Below, one piece after another: positions 58,044 to 64,000 of a DNA stretch of 64,000 nucleotides. The notes under the pieces are model-generated. The model was not told the DNA's origin, did no database searches, and saw only the letters and a program-made list of their open reading frames with translations. The first letter of the stretch is position 1; the number at the start of each line of letters is the position of its first letter. The stretch is taken from positions 34,150-98,149 of the forward strand of contig JBBSGR010000009.1 of the NCBI GenBank assembly GCA_038253945.1, given 5' to 3'. The stretch is from JBBRYW01 sp038253945. Its GTDB lineage: Bacteria; Actinomycetota; Thermoleophilia; Gaiellales; Gaiellaceae. The position numbers were made by a program, and so were the translations under genes.

Positions 58044-58889
58044 GTGCCGACGCTCCGCTACGTCGTCGCGGACGTCTTCACCGACACGCCGCTCACCGGC
58101 AACCAGCTTGCCGTCTTCACCGACGCACGCGAGCTTCGCGAGGACGTGCTCCAGCCACTCGCCCGCGAGCTGAACCTGGCCGAGACCGTGTTCGTCTACC
58201 CGCGCGAAGGCGTCGGCCACGCCCGCATCCGCATCTTCACGCCTGCCCGCGAGCTTCCGTTTGCCGGGCACCCCACCCTCGGAACCGCGTTCGTGCTGGC
58301 GGGGCCGCTCCAGCTGCCGGAGATTCACCTCGAGACTCAGAAAGGCGTCGTGCCGGTGCGTCTCGAACGTGAAGGGCCGCGCATCGTCTTCGGCTGGATG
58401 GAGCAGCCGCTGCCGAGCGTCGAGCCATTCGCCGGCGAGCCGGAGCTGCTCGCCGCTCTCGGGGTCGAGCGCGCGGAGCTTCCGGTCGAGGTGTACGACA
58501 ACGGCGTCAGGCACGTCTTCGTCGCGCTGGCCTCGAAGGAGGCGGTCGCCGCGCTCCGGCCGGACCTGGGCCGGCTCGCGCAGCTGCCCGTGGTCGGCGT
58601 CAACTGCTTCGCCGGCTCCGGCCGCGAGTGGAAGACGCGGATGTTCGGGCCGGGGGCGGGAGTACCCGAGGACGCCGCTACGGGCTCCGCGGCCGGGCCG
58701 CTCGCCGTCCACCTCGGGCGACACGGCCGGATCGCCTTCGGCGACGAGATCGTGATCTCGCAGGGAGCCGAGATCTCGCGCCCCTCGACTCTCCACGCGA
58801 GGGCCGAGGGCTCGGCCGATCGCGTCGAGCGGGTCGAGGTCGGTGGCTCCGGCGTCATCGTCGCCCGCGGCGAGTTCAGGCTGCCCTAA
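58044..58889 (+). CDS. PhzF-family isomerase/epimerase
   Basis: This 281-residue protein starts at GTG 58044. The PhzF fold is recognisable by YVVADVFTDTPLTGNQLAVF, the catalytic Glu E47 in NLAETVFVYP, RIFTPARELPFAGHPTLGTAFVL and PEDAATGSAAGPLAVHL near the end. Relatives isomerise small acidic metabolites (phenazine precursor) or act on amino-acid-like molecules. No phenazine genes are nearby, so the substrate is unknown. It stands alone, converging with the ATP-grasp gene. Confidence 0.9.
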   Translation: MPTLRYVVADVFTDTPLTGNQLAVFTDARELREDVLQPLARELNLAETVFVYPREGVGHARIRIFTPARELPFAGHPTLGTAFVLAGPLQLPEIHLETQKGVVPVRLEREGPRIVFGWMEQPLPSVEPFAGEPELLAALGVERAELPVEVYDNGVRHVFVALASKEAVAALRPDLGRLAQLPVVGVNCFAGSGREWKTRMFGPGAGVPEDAATGSAAGPLAVHLGRHGRIAFGDEIVISQGAEISRPSTLHARAEGSADRVERVEVGGSGVIVARGEFRLP

Positions 58890-58901
58890 CGAGGCGAGGG
58901 C

Positions 58902-59948
58902 TTACTCGTCCCATTCGACCTGGTCGAAGTAACGAAGCGCCCGGCGAGTAGGACGGACGCGTGCTGAGAGCGCGGCGAGCTCCTCCTCCGTCACCTCCCC
59001 GAGCGCTCGCTTGATCCCGAGGTAGGGAAGGTTCAAATCCTCCTGGTAGACGATCGTCGAGATCCGGGGGTTGATCTCGATCACGTGGTCGCCGACGAGC
59101 TGAATGTTGAAGAAGTGGTCGAGCCCGAGCTCGGCCACGATCCTGCGCGCGACGTCCATCAGCCCCGGCTCGTCGAGCGTCTCGAAGTACATGGCGAGGC
59201 CGGCTCGCATCGCCTCGCGCGTCTTCGCATGCCCGAGGACGACGCGCCCCTCGGCGGCGATGCCGTCGATCGTGCGCTCCTTGCCGCGAGCGAGCTCCAT
59301 CACGAGCAGGTCCGGGCCGCCATCCGGCGGAAGCAGCTGCTCCACCTCCTCGAGCTGCATCGCGGACGCCACGCCCGGCCGGCTGGCGAGCAGCTGTTCT
59401 CTCCGGTCGGCCGAGGCCGAGAGCACGCGGAATCCGCGCGAGCCCGACGAGAACACGGGCTTGAAGCAGACATCCTCCCGGGGATACCCCAGCTCCTCGG
59501 CGGCTGTCCGGAGACCTGCCGAGCCGTTGACGCGGCGCCACGCCGGTCCCTTGACCCCGATCCGGTCGAGCAGCGCGTACGTCTCGGCCTTGTCGTTCGA
59601 CCGTCGAATCGCCTCGGGCGACGAGACGAGCACGCGGGCGATCCCTTCGAAACGCTCCTTCGCACCGGCGAGCGCGAGCAGGTCGAACGACGACTGGGGC
59701 AGCAGCGCGTCGACGCTCTCGCGACGGCACACTTCGAGCATCGCATCGGGGAAGCCGCGGTCCGATCCCGACGGGACGAGGTGGAACGCGTCGCACAGAT
59801 GCCGGCCGATCGCCCGGCTGGACATGTCGGTGCCGACGAGGCGGACTCGGCGCTCCCCGTTCTGCCGCAACGCATTTAGGAGCGCGGCGGTACCGGGCGC
59901 ACCGGAGGCCGAGACGAGGATGGTCAGCTCACGCAACGCGTGCGGCAT
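58902..59948 (-). CDS. ATP-grasp ligase (carbamoyl-phosphate-synthase-like, PylC type)
   Basis: This 348-residue enzyme has a pre-ATP-grasp Rossmann part (LTILVSASGAPGTAALLNALR... VRLVGTDM), then the ATP-grasp domain with CFKPVFSSGSRGFRVL, DLLVMELARGKERTIDGIA and the metal-binding VIEINPRIST near residue 300. It belongs to the group that joins carboxylates to amines with ATP. No adjacent partner reveals its substrate. ATG 59948 faces the TetR gene across ~45 bp that contains a TetR-type palindrome, so its expression may also be affected by that regulator. Confidence 0.85.
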   Translation of the reverse strand: MPHALRELTILVSASGAPGTAALLNALRQNGERRVRLVGTDMSSRAIGRHLCDAFHLVPSGSDRGFPDAMLEVCRRESVDALLPQSSFDLLALAGAKERFEGIARVLVSSPEAIRRSNDKAETYALLDRIGVKGPAWRRVNGSAGLRTAAEELGYPREDVCFKPVFSSGSRGFRVLSASADRREQLLASRPGVASAMQLEEVEQLLPPDGGPDLLVMELARGKERTIDGIAAEGRVVLGHAKTREAMRAGLAMYFETLDEPGLMDVARRIVAELGLDHFFNIQLVGDHVIEINPRISTIVYQEDLNLPYLGIKRALGEVTEEELAALSARVRPTRRALRYFDQVEWDE

Positions 59949-59969
59949 CCTATCCTTGACGTAGATGTG

Positions 59970-59983
59970 AGTGAGTGCTAACT
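59970..59983. promoter_or_regulatory. Probable TetR operator upstream of the regulator
   Basis: AGTGAGTGCTAACT, read on the other strand, matches the palindrome at 60587-60600 at 12 of 14 positions. It lies 9 bp before the tetR start and between tetR and the divergent ATP-grasp gene, suggesting autoregulation. Confidence 0.65.
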
Positions 59984-59992
59984 TCCGTCGCC

Positions 59993-60553
59993 ATGGCGGT
60001 CAGGACAGGCAATCGCATGACTGCGGCGGAGCGTCGCGACGACGTGCTCGACGCCGCGACGAAGGAGTTCGCTGCGAAGGGCCTCCACGGCGCTTCCACG
60101 GATGACATCGCGCGGGCGGCCGGCATCTCGCAGCCCTATCTCTTCCGCCTCTTCCGCACGAAGAAGGCGCTGTACCTGGCGACGTCCGACCGCGCCATCG
60201 GCGAGCTGTACGACATCTTCGTCGAGGCCGCACGTGGCAAGAGCGGCCCCGGCGCCCTCGAGGCGATGGGGGACGCCTATACCGAGCTGATGAGCGATCG
60301 GGACCGGCTGCTGCTGATGCTCAAGTGCTGGTCGTCGTGCGACGATCCCGAGATCTGCGAGGTGGTGCGGGCGGCCTGGAAGGATCTGTACGAGCTCGCC
60401 GAACGCGTCTCGGGCGAGCCGCCCGAGGTCGTGAGTGAGTTCTTCGCCAACGGGACGCTGCTGACGATTCTCATGTCGATGCAGGCCTTCGAGCGCCCCG
60501 AGCCCTGGGCCGAGCGGCTGATCTCCGGCTGCAAAAGGGGGATCGGACAGTGA
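59993..60553 (+). CDS. TetR-family transcriptional regulator
   Basis: This 186-residue regulator starts at ATG 59993; an alternative at 59975 lies within the operator and is less likely. The N-terminal helix-turn-helix reads RRDDVLDAATKEFAAKGLHG, then ASTDDIARAAGISQPYLFRLFRTKKALY, the classic TetR DNA-binding pattern. The C-terminal ligand domain (about 70-186) has a Cys-containing helix (MLKCWSSCDDPEICEVV). The MFS efflux gene begins 75 bp downstream behind a second copy of the operator, so it probably represses both itself and the pump. Confidence 0.92.
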   Translation: MAVRTGNRMTAAERRDDVLDAATKEFAAKGLHGASTDDIARAAGISQPYLFRLFRTKKALYLATSDRAIGELYDIFVEAARGKSGPGALEAMGDAYTELMSDRDRLLLMLKCWSSCDDPEICEVVRAAWKDLYELAERVSGEPPEVVSEFFANGTLLTILMSMQAFERPEPWAERLISGCKRGIGQ

Positions 60554-60586
60554 GCGAAGCGTCTCTCTCTTTTTCTCGCCTCGATG

Positions 60587-60600
60587 AGTAAGCACTTACT
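60587..60600. promoter_or_regulatory. Palindromic TetR operator upstream of the MFS gene
   Basis: AGTAAG-CA-CTTACT is a perfect inverted repeat 28 bp before the MFS start, in an A/T-rich patch. A near copy lies upstream of tetR (59970-59983). This duplication in two promoters is strong support for a specific operator. Confidence 0.75.
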
Positions 60601-60627
60601 ACTAATAAAGGAAGGAGTTTCCCCGGT

Positions 60628-62034
60628 ATGAACCGAGCACGCACTATCTGGACGTTCGCGATCACCTCGGTCGCGCTCTTCATGGTCGTCCTCGACAACC
60701 TCGTCGTCTCGACCGCACTGCCGGTGATCCGCGTCGACCTCGGCGCCGGGATCGAGCAGCTCGAATGGACGGTCAACGCCTACACGCTGACGTTCGCCGT
60801 CCTGCTCCTGACGGGCGCGGCCCTCGGCGACCGGTTCGGTCGCAGGCGGCTCTTCGTGATCGGCCTCGCGCTGTTCACGGCCGCCTCGGCCGCGGCCGCG
60901 CTCGCGCCGAGCATCGACTGGCTGATCGCGGCCCGGGCCGTGCAGGGTCTCGGCGGCGCGATCGTGACGCCCCTGACGCTCACGATTCTAAGCGACGCCT
61001 TCCCGAAGGAGCGACGCGGCGTCGCGCTCGGCGCCTGGTCGGGGATCGCCGGTCTCGCCGTCGCCATGGGTCCGCTCGTGGGGGGAGCCGTCGTGCAGGG
61101 GATCTCGTGGCAGTGGATCTTCTGGCTCAACGTCCCGGTGGGCCTCGTCGTCGCTCCGCTCGCGCTCCGGCAGCTCCGCGAGACGCGTGGCTCCGACCGG
61201 GCGCTCGACCTGCCGGGCCTGGCGCTCGTGAGCGGCAGCCTCTTCGGGCTCGTCTGGGGTCTCGTCAATGGCAACTCGCACGGGTGGTCGAGCGCGGGTA
61301 TCGTCGCTGCGCTGACGCTGGGCGCCGTGCTCCTTGCCGGATTCGTCGCCTGGGAGCTGCGCGCCGCCGAGCCGATGCTGCCGCTTCGCTTCTTCAAGGG
61401 GCGAGCGTTCGCAGCGGCGAACGGCGCTTCGCTCTTCATGTACTTCGGCATGTTCGGCTCCGTCTTCCTGCTGACGCAGTTCTTCCAGACCGCTCAGGGG
61501 TACTCGCCCCTCCAGGCAGGACTGCGTGTCCTTCCCTGGACGGCGATGCCCATGTTCGTCGCGCCGATCGCCGGTGCGCTCTCCGACCGGATCGGCGGGC
61601 GGCCGCTGATGGCGCTCGGCCTTGCGCTCCAGGCCACGGGGCTGGCTTGGATCGCCGCGGTGTCGTCGGCAACGGTCGGCTACGGCGAGCTCGTAGGGCC
61701 GTTCATCCTCTCGGGCACCGGAATGGCGATGTTCTTCGCGCCCGTCGCGAACGTGGTGCTGAGCGCTGTGAGGCCGGAGGAGGAGGGGAAGGCCTCGGGA
61801 GCGAACAACGCGATCCGCGAGGTGGGCGGCGTCTTCGGCGTCGCCGTGCTCGCCTCGGTCTTCTCGCACTCCGGTGGCTACGCCACGCCGCAGACGTTCG
61901 CCGACGGCCTCGTTCCCGCCTTGTGGTTCGGGGCGGCGATCGTGGCCATCGGCGCGGCCGTGGCGCTCGCGATTCCGTCGCTTCGGCGCATGCGGGCGGC
62001 CGAGGTTGCGCTCGCGATGGGGCCGGCGGCCTGA
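60628..62034 (+). CDS. MFS drug efflux transporter (DHA2/EmrB-QacA type)
   Basis: This 468-residue protein has GGAAGGAG shortly before ATG 60628. About fourteen hydrophobic segments can be counted. Motif C-like GIAGLAVAMGPLVGGAVVQ and motif A GDRFGRRRLFV are present, and VALFMVVLDNLVVSTALPVI opens helix 1 with the Asp typical of DHA2 pumps. It expels drugs or other toxic organic compounds using the proton gradient. It is under the probable control of the upstream TetR protein. A hairpin follows its stop. Confidence 0.93.
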   Translation: MNRARTIWTFAITSVALFMVVLDNLVVSTALPVIRVDLGAGIEQLEWTVNAYTLTFAVLLLTGAALGDRFGRRRLFVIGLALFTAASAAAALAPSIDWLIAARAVQGLGGAIVTPLTLTILSDAFPKERRGVALGAWSGIAGLAVAMGPLVGGAVVQGISWQWIFWLNVPVGLVVAPLALRQLRETRGSDRALDLPGLALVSGSLFGLVWGLVNGNSHGWSSAGIVAALTLGAVLLAGFVAWELRAAEPMLPLRFFKGRAFAAANGASLFMYFGMFGSVFLLTQFFQTAQGYSPLQAGLRVLPWTAMPMFVAPIAGALSDRIGGRPLMALGLALQATGLAWIAAVSSATVGYGELVGPFILSGTGMAMFFAPVANVVLSAVRPEEEGKASGANNAIREVGGVFGVAVLASVFSHSGGYATPQTFADGLVPALWFGAAIVAIGAAVALAIPSLRRMRAAEVALAMGPAA

Positions 62035-62053
62035 GCCGGCACGCGTTCGTGGT

Positions 62054-62087
62054 CGTGAGGGGCGGCGGACGGCGGGCGTCCCTCACG
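62054..62087 (+). terminator. Hairpin after the MFS gene
   Basis: CGTGAGGG and CCCTCACG form a perfect 8-bp stem with an 18-nt GC-rich loop, 20 bp after the MFS stop. No T-run follows. Confidence 0.5.
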
Positions 62088-62116
62088 CCACGCCGCGGCG
62101 CGCCGTGCCAGGTAGT

Positions 62117-62130
62117 ACCCTACGTAGGGT
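62117..62130. promoter_or_regulatory. Palindrome overlapping the antitoxin start
   Basis: ACCCTACGTAGGGT is a perfect 14-bp palindrome whose end overlaps the GTG start of the vapB-like gene. Antitoxin-toxin complexes often bind such a site and repress their own operon. Confidence 0.68.
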
Positions 62131-62356
62131 GAAGAAGAGCAGCATCTATCTCGAGCCGGAGTTAGACCGTGCGCTCGCCCGGGCTGCGTCGGCCGCCGGC
62201 GTCAGCAAGGCAGAGCTGATCAGGCGGACGCTCGCTCGCGCCGTTTCCGAGGTATACCGCCCGCGTGTCTCGGCCATCGGGGTGGGCGCCGGCCCGGGCG
62301 GGGTAGCAGACGCGGTCGATTCCCACCTCGCCGAGTCTGGCTTCGGTGAGGGATGA
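62129..62356 (+). CDS. vapB: VapB-type ribbon-helix-helix antitoxin
   Basis: This 75-residue protein starts at GTG 62129. The N-terminal KKSSIYLEPELDRALARAASAAGVSKAELIRRTL is a complete ribbon-helix-helix (strand SSIYLE, two helices). The C-terminal tail (VGAGPGGVADAVDSHLAESGF) is the probable toxin-wrapping part. The stop overlaps the vapC ATG (ATGA at 62353). The palindrome at the start is the likely autoregulatory operator. Confidence 0.87.
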   Translation: MKKSSIYLEPELDRALARAASAAGVSKAELIRRTLARAVSEVYRPRVSAIGVGAGPGGVADAVDSHLAESGFGEG

Positions 62357-62796
62357 TCGTCGTCGACACGTCGTTTATCTACGCTCTGCTGGATCGCCGA
62401 GACGAGCGCCACGCGGAAGCCGTCGACTGGTACGGGCGTGCCACCGAGGAGCTCGCGACGACACCGCTCGTTCTCGCGGAGACCGACCACCTCGCGGGCA
62501 CACGGGCAGGCCAAGCCGCCCAGGCGGCCTTCCGCCGTGATGTGTCGGCGGGCGCGTACGCGATCGAGTGGTGGCCCTCTGCGCCGTCGGAGAGCGTCGA
62601 GATCGCCGATCGCTATTCCGGGCTGGGCGTGAGCCTGACGGACGCGTCGCTCGTCGCGCTTGCCGCGCGGGTCGACACCGCCGCGATCGCAACCTTCGAC
62701 GAGCGTCACTTCCGCGCCGTGCGGCCGGTCGGCCCGGCCGTTGCATTCACCGTGCTGCCGGCCGATTCCCAGGCCCTGGGCTCGGCCGGGAGATAG
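62353..62796 (+). CDS. vapC: VapC-type PIN-domain ribonuclease toxin
   Basis: This 147-residue PIN protein has the acidic quartet D5 (IVVDTSFIYAL), E43 (VLAETDH), D97 (VSLTDASLVAL) and D116 (ATFDERHF). All four catalytic residues are present, so the toxin should be an active Mg2+-dependent RNase, typically cleaving tRNA or rRNA. It is coupled to the antitoxin by an ATGA overlap. The glycosyltransferase gene follows after 12 bp on the same strand and may be expressed from the same transcript. Confidence 0.92.
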   Translation: MIVVDTSFIYALLDRRDERHAEAVDWYGRATEELATTPLVLAETDHLAGTRAGQAAQAAFRRDVSAGAYAIEWWPSAPSESVEIADRYSGLGVSLTDASLVALAARVDTAAIATFDERHFRAVRPVGPAVAFTVLPADSQALGSAGR

Positions 62797-62808
62797 GCTC
62801 TGCCACGC

Positions 62809-63774
62809 GTGAACGAGACGCAGATTATCGGTATCGAAGCGGCGGAGGAGCAGGCGAAGGCACCCGAGCTTTCCGTCGTCGTGACCCTCTTCGACGAGGG
62901 CGTCTACGTCGACGAGCTCTACCGGCGGACCGTTGCGACGCTCGAAGGGATGGGCCGCCCGTTCGAGCTGCTCCTCGTGGACGACGGGTCTACCGACGAC
63001 ACGTTCGCGCGGCTCGAGCTGATCCACGGCCGCGACCACCGCGTTCGCGTCGTGCGCTTCAAGCGCAACTTCGGCCAGCACCTTGCGATGCATGCCGGTC
63101 TGGCGCGCGCTCGAGGCGGCGTGATCGTGACGATGGACGGAGACCTGCAGAACGCGCCGGAGGAGATTCCGAGCCTCGTCGCAGCCGTCGAGGCGGGAAG
63201 CGACGTCGCGAGCGGGCGCCGCATCGCGCGCCAGGACGGGCGCGGGCGCACGCTGCCCTCGCGCGTCATCAACGGGATGCTTCGCCGTTTCACCGGTGTG
63301 GAGGTTTCCGACTTCGGGTGTGCGTTCAACGCCTACCGGGACACGGCAATCCAGCCGCTGCTCGGCGCGATCGGCAAGCAGAAGTTCACGAAGGCGCTCG
63401 TCGTGTCGGCGGGGTCGAGCGTCGTCGAGGTCGATGTCTCGCATTCGCCGCGCAAAGACCGCTCCCGCTACTCGCCGCTCGCTCTCGTCCGCCTCTCGTT
63501 GCACGTACTGGCGGGATTCTGGCCCCAGCCCATCCAGTGGATCGGGATCGCGCTCGGCCTCGTCTGCACGCTGCTCGCGACCGGGCTCGGCGGCTATGCC
63601 GTCTACTTCTGGATCGACAGGTCGAACTTCCCAGGCCCGCTGTTCGGCGGCGTCGCCGTTTTGTTCGTGCTCGGGATCCAGGGCTTCATCCTCGCTCTGA
63701 TCGGCGAGTATCTGGGCAGGATCCAGCGCGACGTGGAAGGACGCCCCGTGTACCTGATCGAGACCGAGCTATGA
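62809..63774 (+). CDS. GT2 polyprenyl-phosphate glycosyltransferase (GtrB/ArnC-like)
   Basis: This 321-residue protein starts at GTG 62809. The catalytic domain has LSVVVTLFDEG, LLVDDGSTDDT, the KRNFGQHLAMHAGLARA region and the metal DxD in VTMDGDLQNAP, followed by ASGRRIARQDG. Two C-terminal membrane helices (about 245-270 and 280-305) are those of DPM1-like enzymes that load a sugar on polyprenyl phosphate. The stop is inside ATGA at 63771, the start of a tandem of coupling units, so the next gene, outside the window, is probably its functional partner. Confidence 0.9.
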   Translation: MNETQIIGIEAAEEQAKAPELSVVVTLFDEGVYVDELYRRTVATLEGMGRPFELLLVDDGSTDDTFARLELIHGRDHRVRVVRFKRNFGQHLAMHAGLARARGGVIVTMDGDLQNAPEEIPSLVAAVEAGSDVASGRRIARQDGRGRTLPSRVINGMLRRFTGVEVSDFGCAFNAYRDTAIQPLLGAIGKQKFTKALVVSAGSSVVEVDVSHSPRKDRSRYSPLALVRLSLHVLAGFWPQPIQWIGIALGLVCTLLATGLGGYAVYFWIDRSNFPGPLFGGVAVLFVLGIQGFILALIGEYLGRIQRDVEGRPVYLIETEL

Positions 63775-64000
63775 CCACGCTACGCGTCCGGTATCGCCGA
63801 AGGTGCACGTCCATCGGCCTTGCGCCGATCCCGCTGCAGCAGCACCAGGCTGTCGTATGACCACGCTACGCGTCCGGTATCGCCGAAGGTGCACGTCCAT
63901 CGGCCTTGCGCCGATCCCGCTGCAGCAGCACCAGGCTGTCGCATGACAACGCTACGCGTCCGGGATCCCCGAATAGGCACGCCCATCGCTCGTGCGCCGA
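63771..64000 (+). repeat. Tandem 86-bp stop/start coupling units (two complete, one cut by the window end)
   Basis: ATGA recurs at 63771, 63857 and 63943, exactly 86 bp apart. Units 1 and 2 are identical over nearly their whole length. The micro-ORFs begin MTTLRVRYRR, are 29 codons each, and stop on the next start. Unit 3 is diverged (MTTLRVRDPR) and leaves the window after 58 bp. Units 1 and 2 contain a perfect hairpin ATCGGC-CTTGC-GCCGAT. The Shine-Dalgarno before the next ATG is weak here (CCAGG). Confidence 0.92.

Noticed and set aside
57849..58796. Long minus-strand open frame under the PhzF gene
   Set aside because: Everything beyond about 57973 is antisense to PhzF; only the last ~40 codons resemble a real protein remnant.

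Overview
The window is one contiguous stretch of very GC-rich bacterial chromosome. The codon bias, many GTG/TTG starts, dense stop/start overlaps, an actinobacterial Vms1-like release factor and OmpR-type two-component pairs point to a high-GC actinobacterium. Class Thermoleophilia (Gaiellales/Solirubrobacterales-like) is my best guess, by inference only. There are no rRNA genes, CRISPR arrays or intact prophages. One tRNA-Arg(CCT) is present.

Layout. 1-5.3 kb: the start of a histidine kinase, its response regulator, two VOC proteins, a decayed IS630 transposase, an ABC-2 exporter and a secreted PepSY-like protein. 5.6-11.4 kb: a frameshifted cupin, a uridine-kinase-like P-loop kinase, a heterodimeric ABC exporter with one degenerate ATP site, and a truncated haemoglobin. 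11.4-14.3 kb: a decayed low-GC island behind tRNA-Arg, with a methyltransferase and remnants of a tyrosine integrase, a serine recombinase and a ribbon-helix-helix protein. 14.5-16.6 kb: an ApbE/ferric-reductase-like membrane redox unit. 16.7-37.1 kb: a large carbohydrate locus with an ABC sugar importer, GH38, GH1, GH36-like and six-hairpin glycosidases, ROK kinase, FAD oxidoreductase, double metallo-beta-lactamase protein, LacD-like aldolase, xylulokinase and sugar isomerase. 37.1-41.5 kb: desaturase, release factor, TypA and a cation efflux protein. 41.5-48.6 kb: a lipid-modification operon (amine oxidase, DUF1365, two cyclopropane-synthase-like methyltransferases, PlsC, DUF1295, SRPBCC) divergent from a second desaturase. 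48.6-64 kb: hydrolase, secreted metallopeptidase, a second two-component pair, a PadR-linked ABC-2 exporter, a Cys-rich repeat protein, PhzF, ATP-grasp, TetR/MFS, VapBC and a GT2 glycosyltransferase.

The most striking feature is a family of short dispersed elements, usually exactly 86 bp. They sit precisely at stop/start junctions between partner genes of operons: response regulator/kinase, ATPase/permease, the two exporter halves, the two sugar permeases, DUF1365/CFA synthase, and after the glycosyltransferase. Each unit runs from one ATGA (or GTGA) to the next ATGA (or CTGA). It encodes a 29-codon micro-ORF beginning M-(T/S)-x-L-R-x-R. The micro-ORF starts on the upstream gene's stop and stops on the downstream gene's start, and most units carry a Shine-Dalgarno-like stretch just before the next start. 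The elements therefore insert between coupled genes without breaking the stop/start overlap. Two loci carry tandem triplicates. I see ten units at six loci, and regard this as the best candidate for a previously undescribed system.
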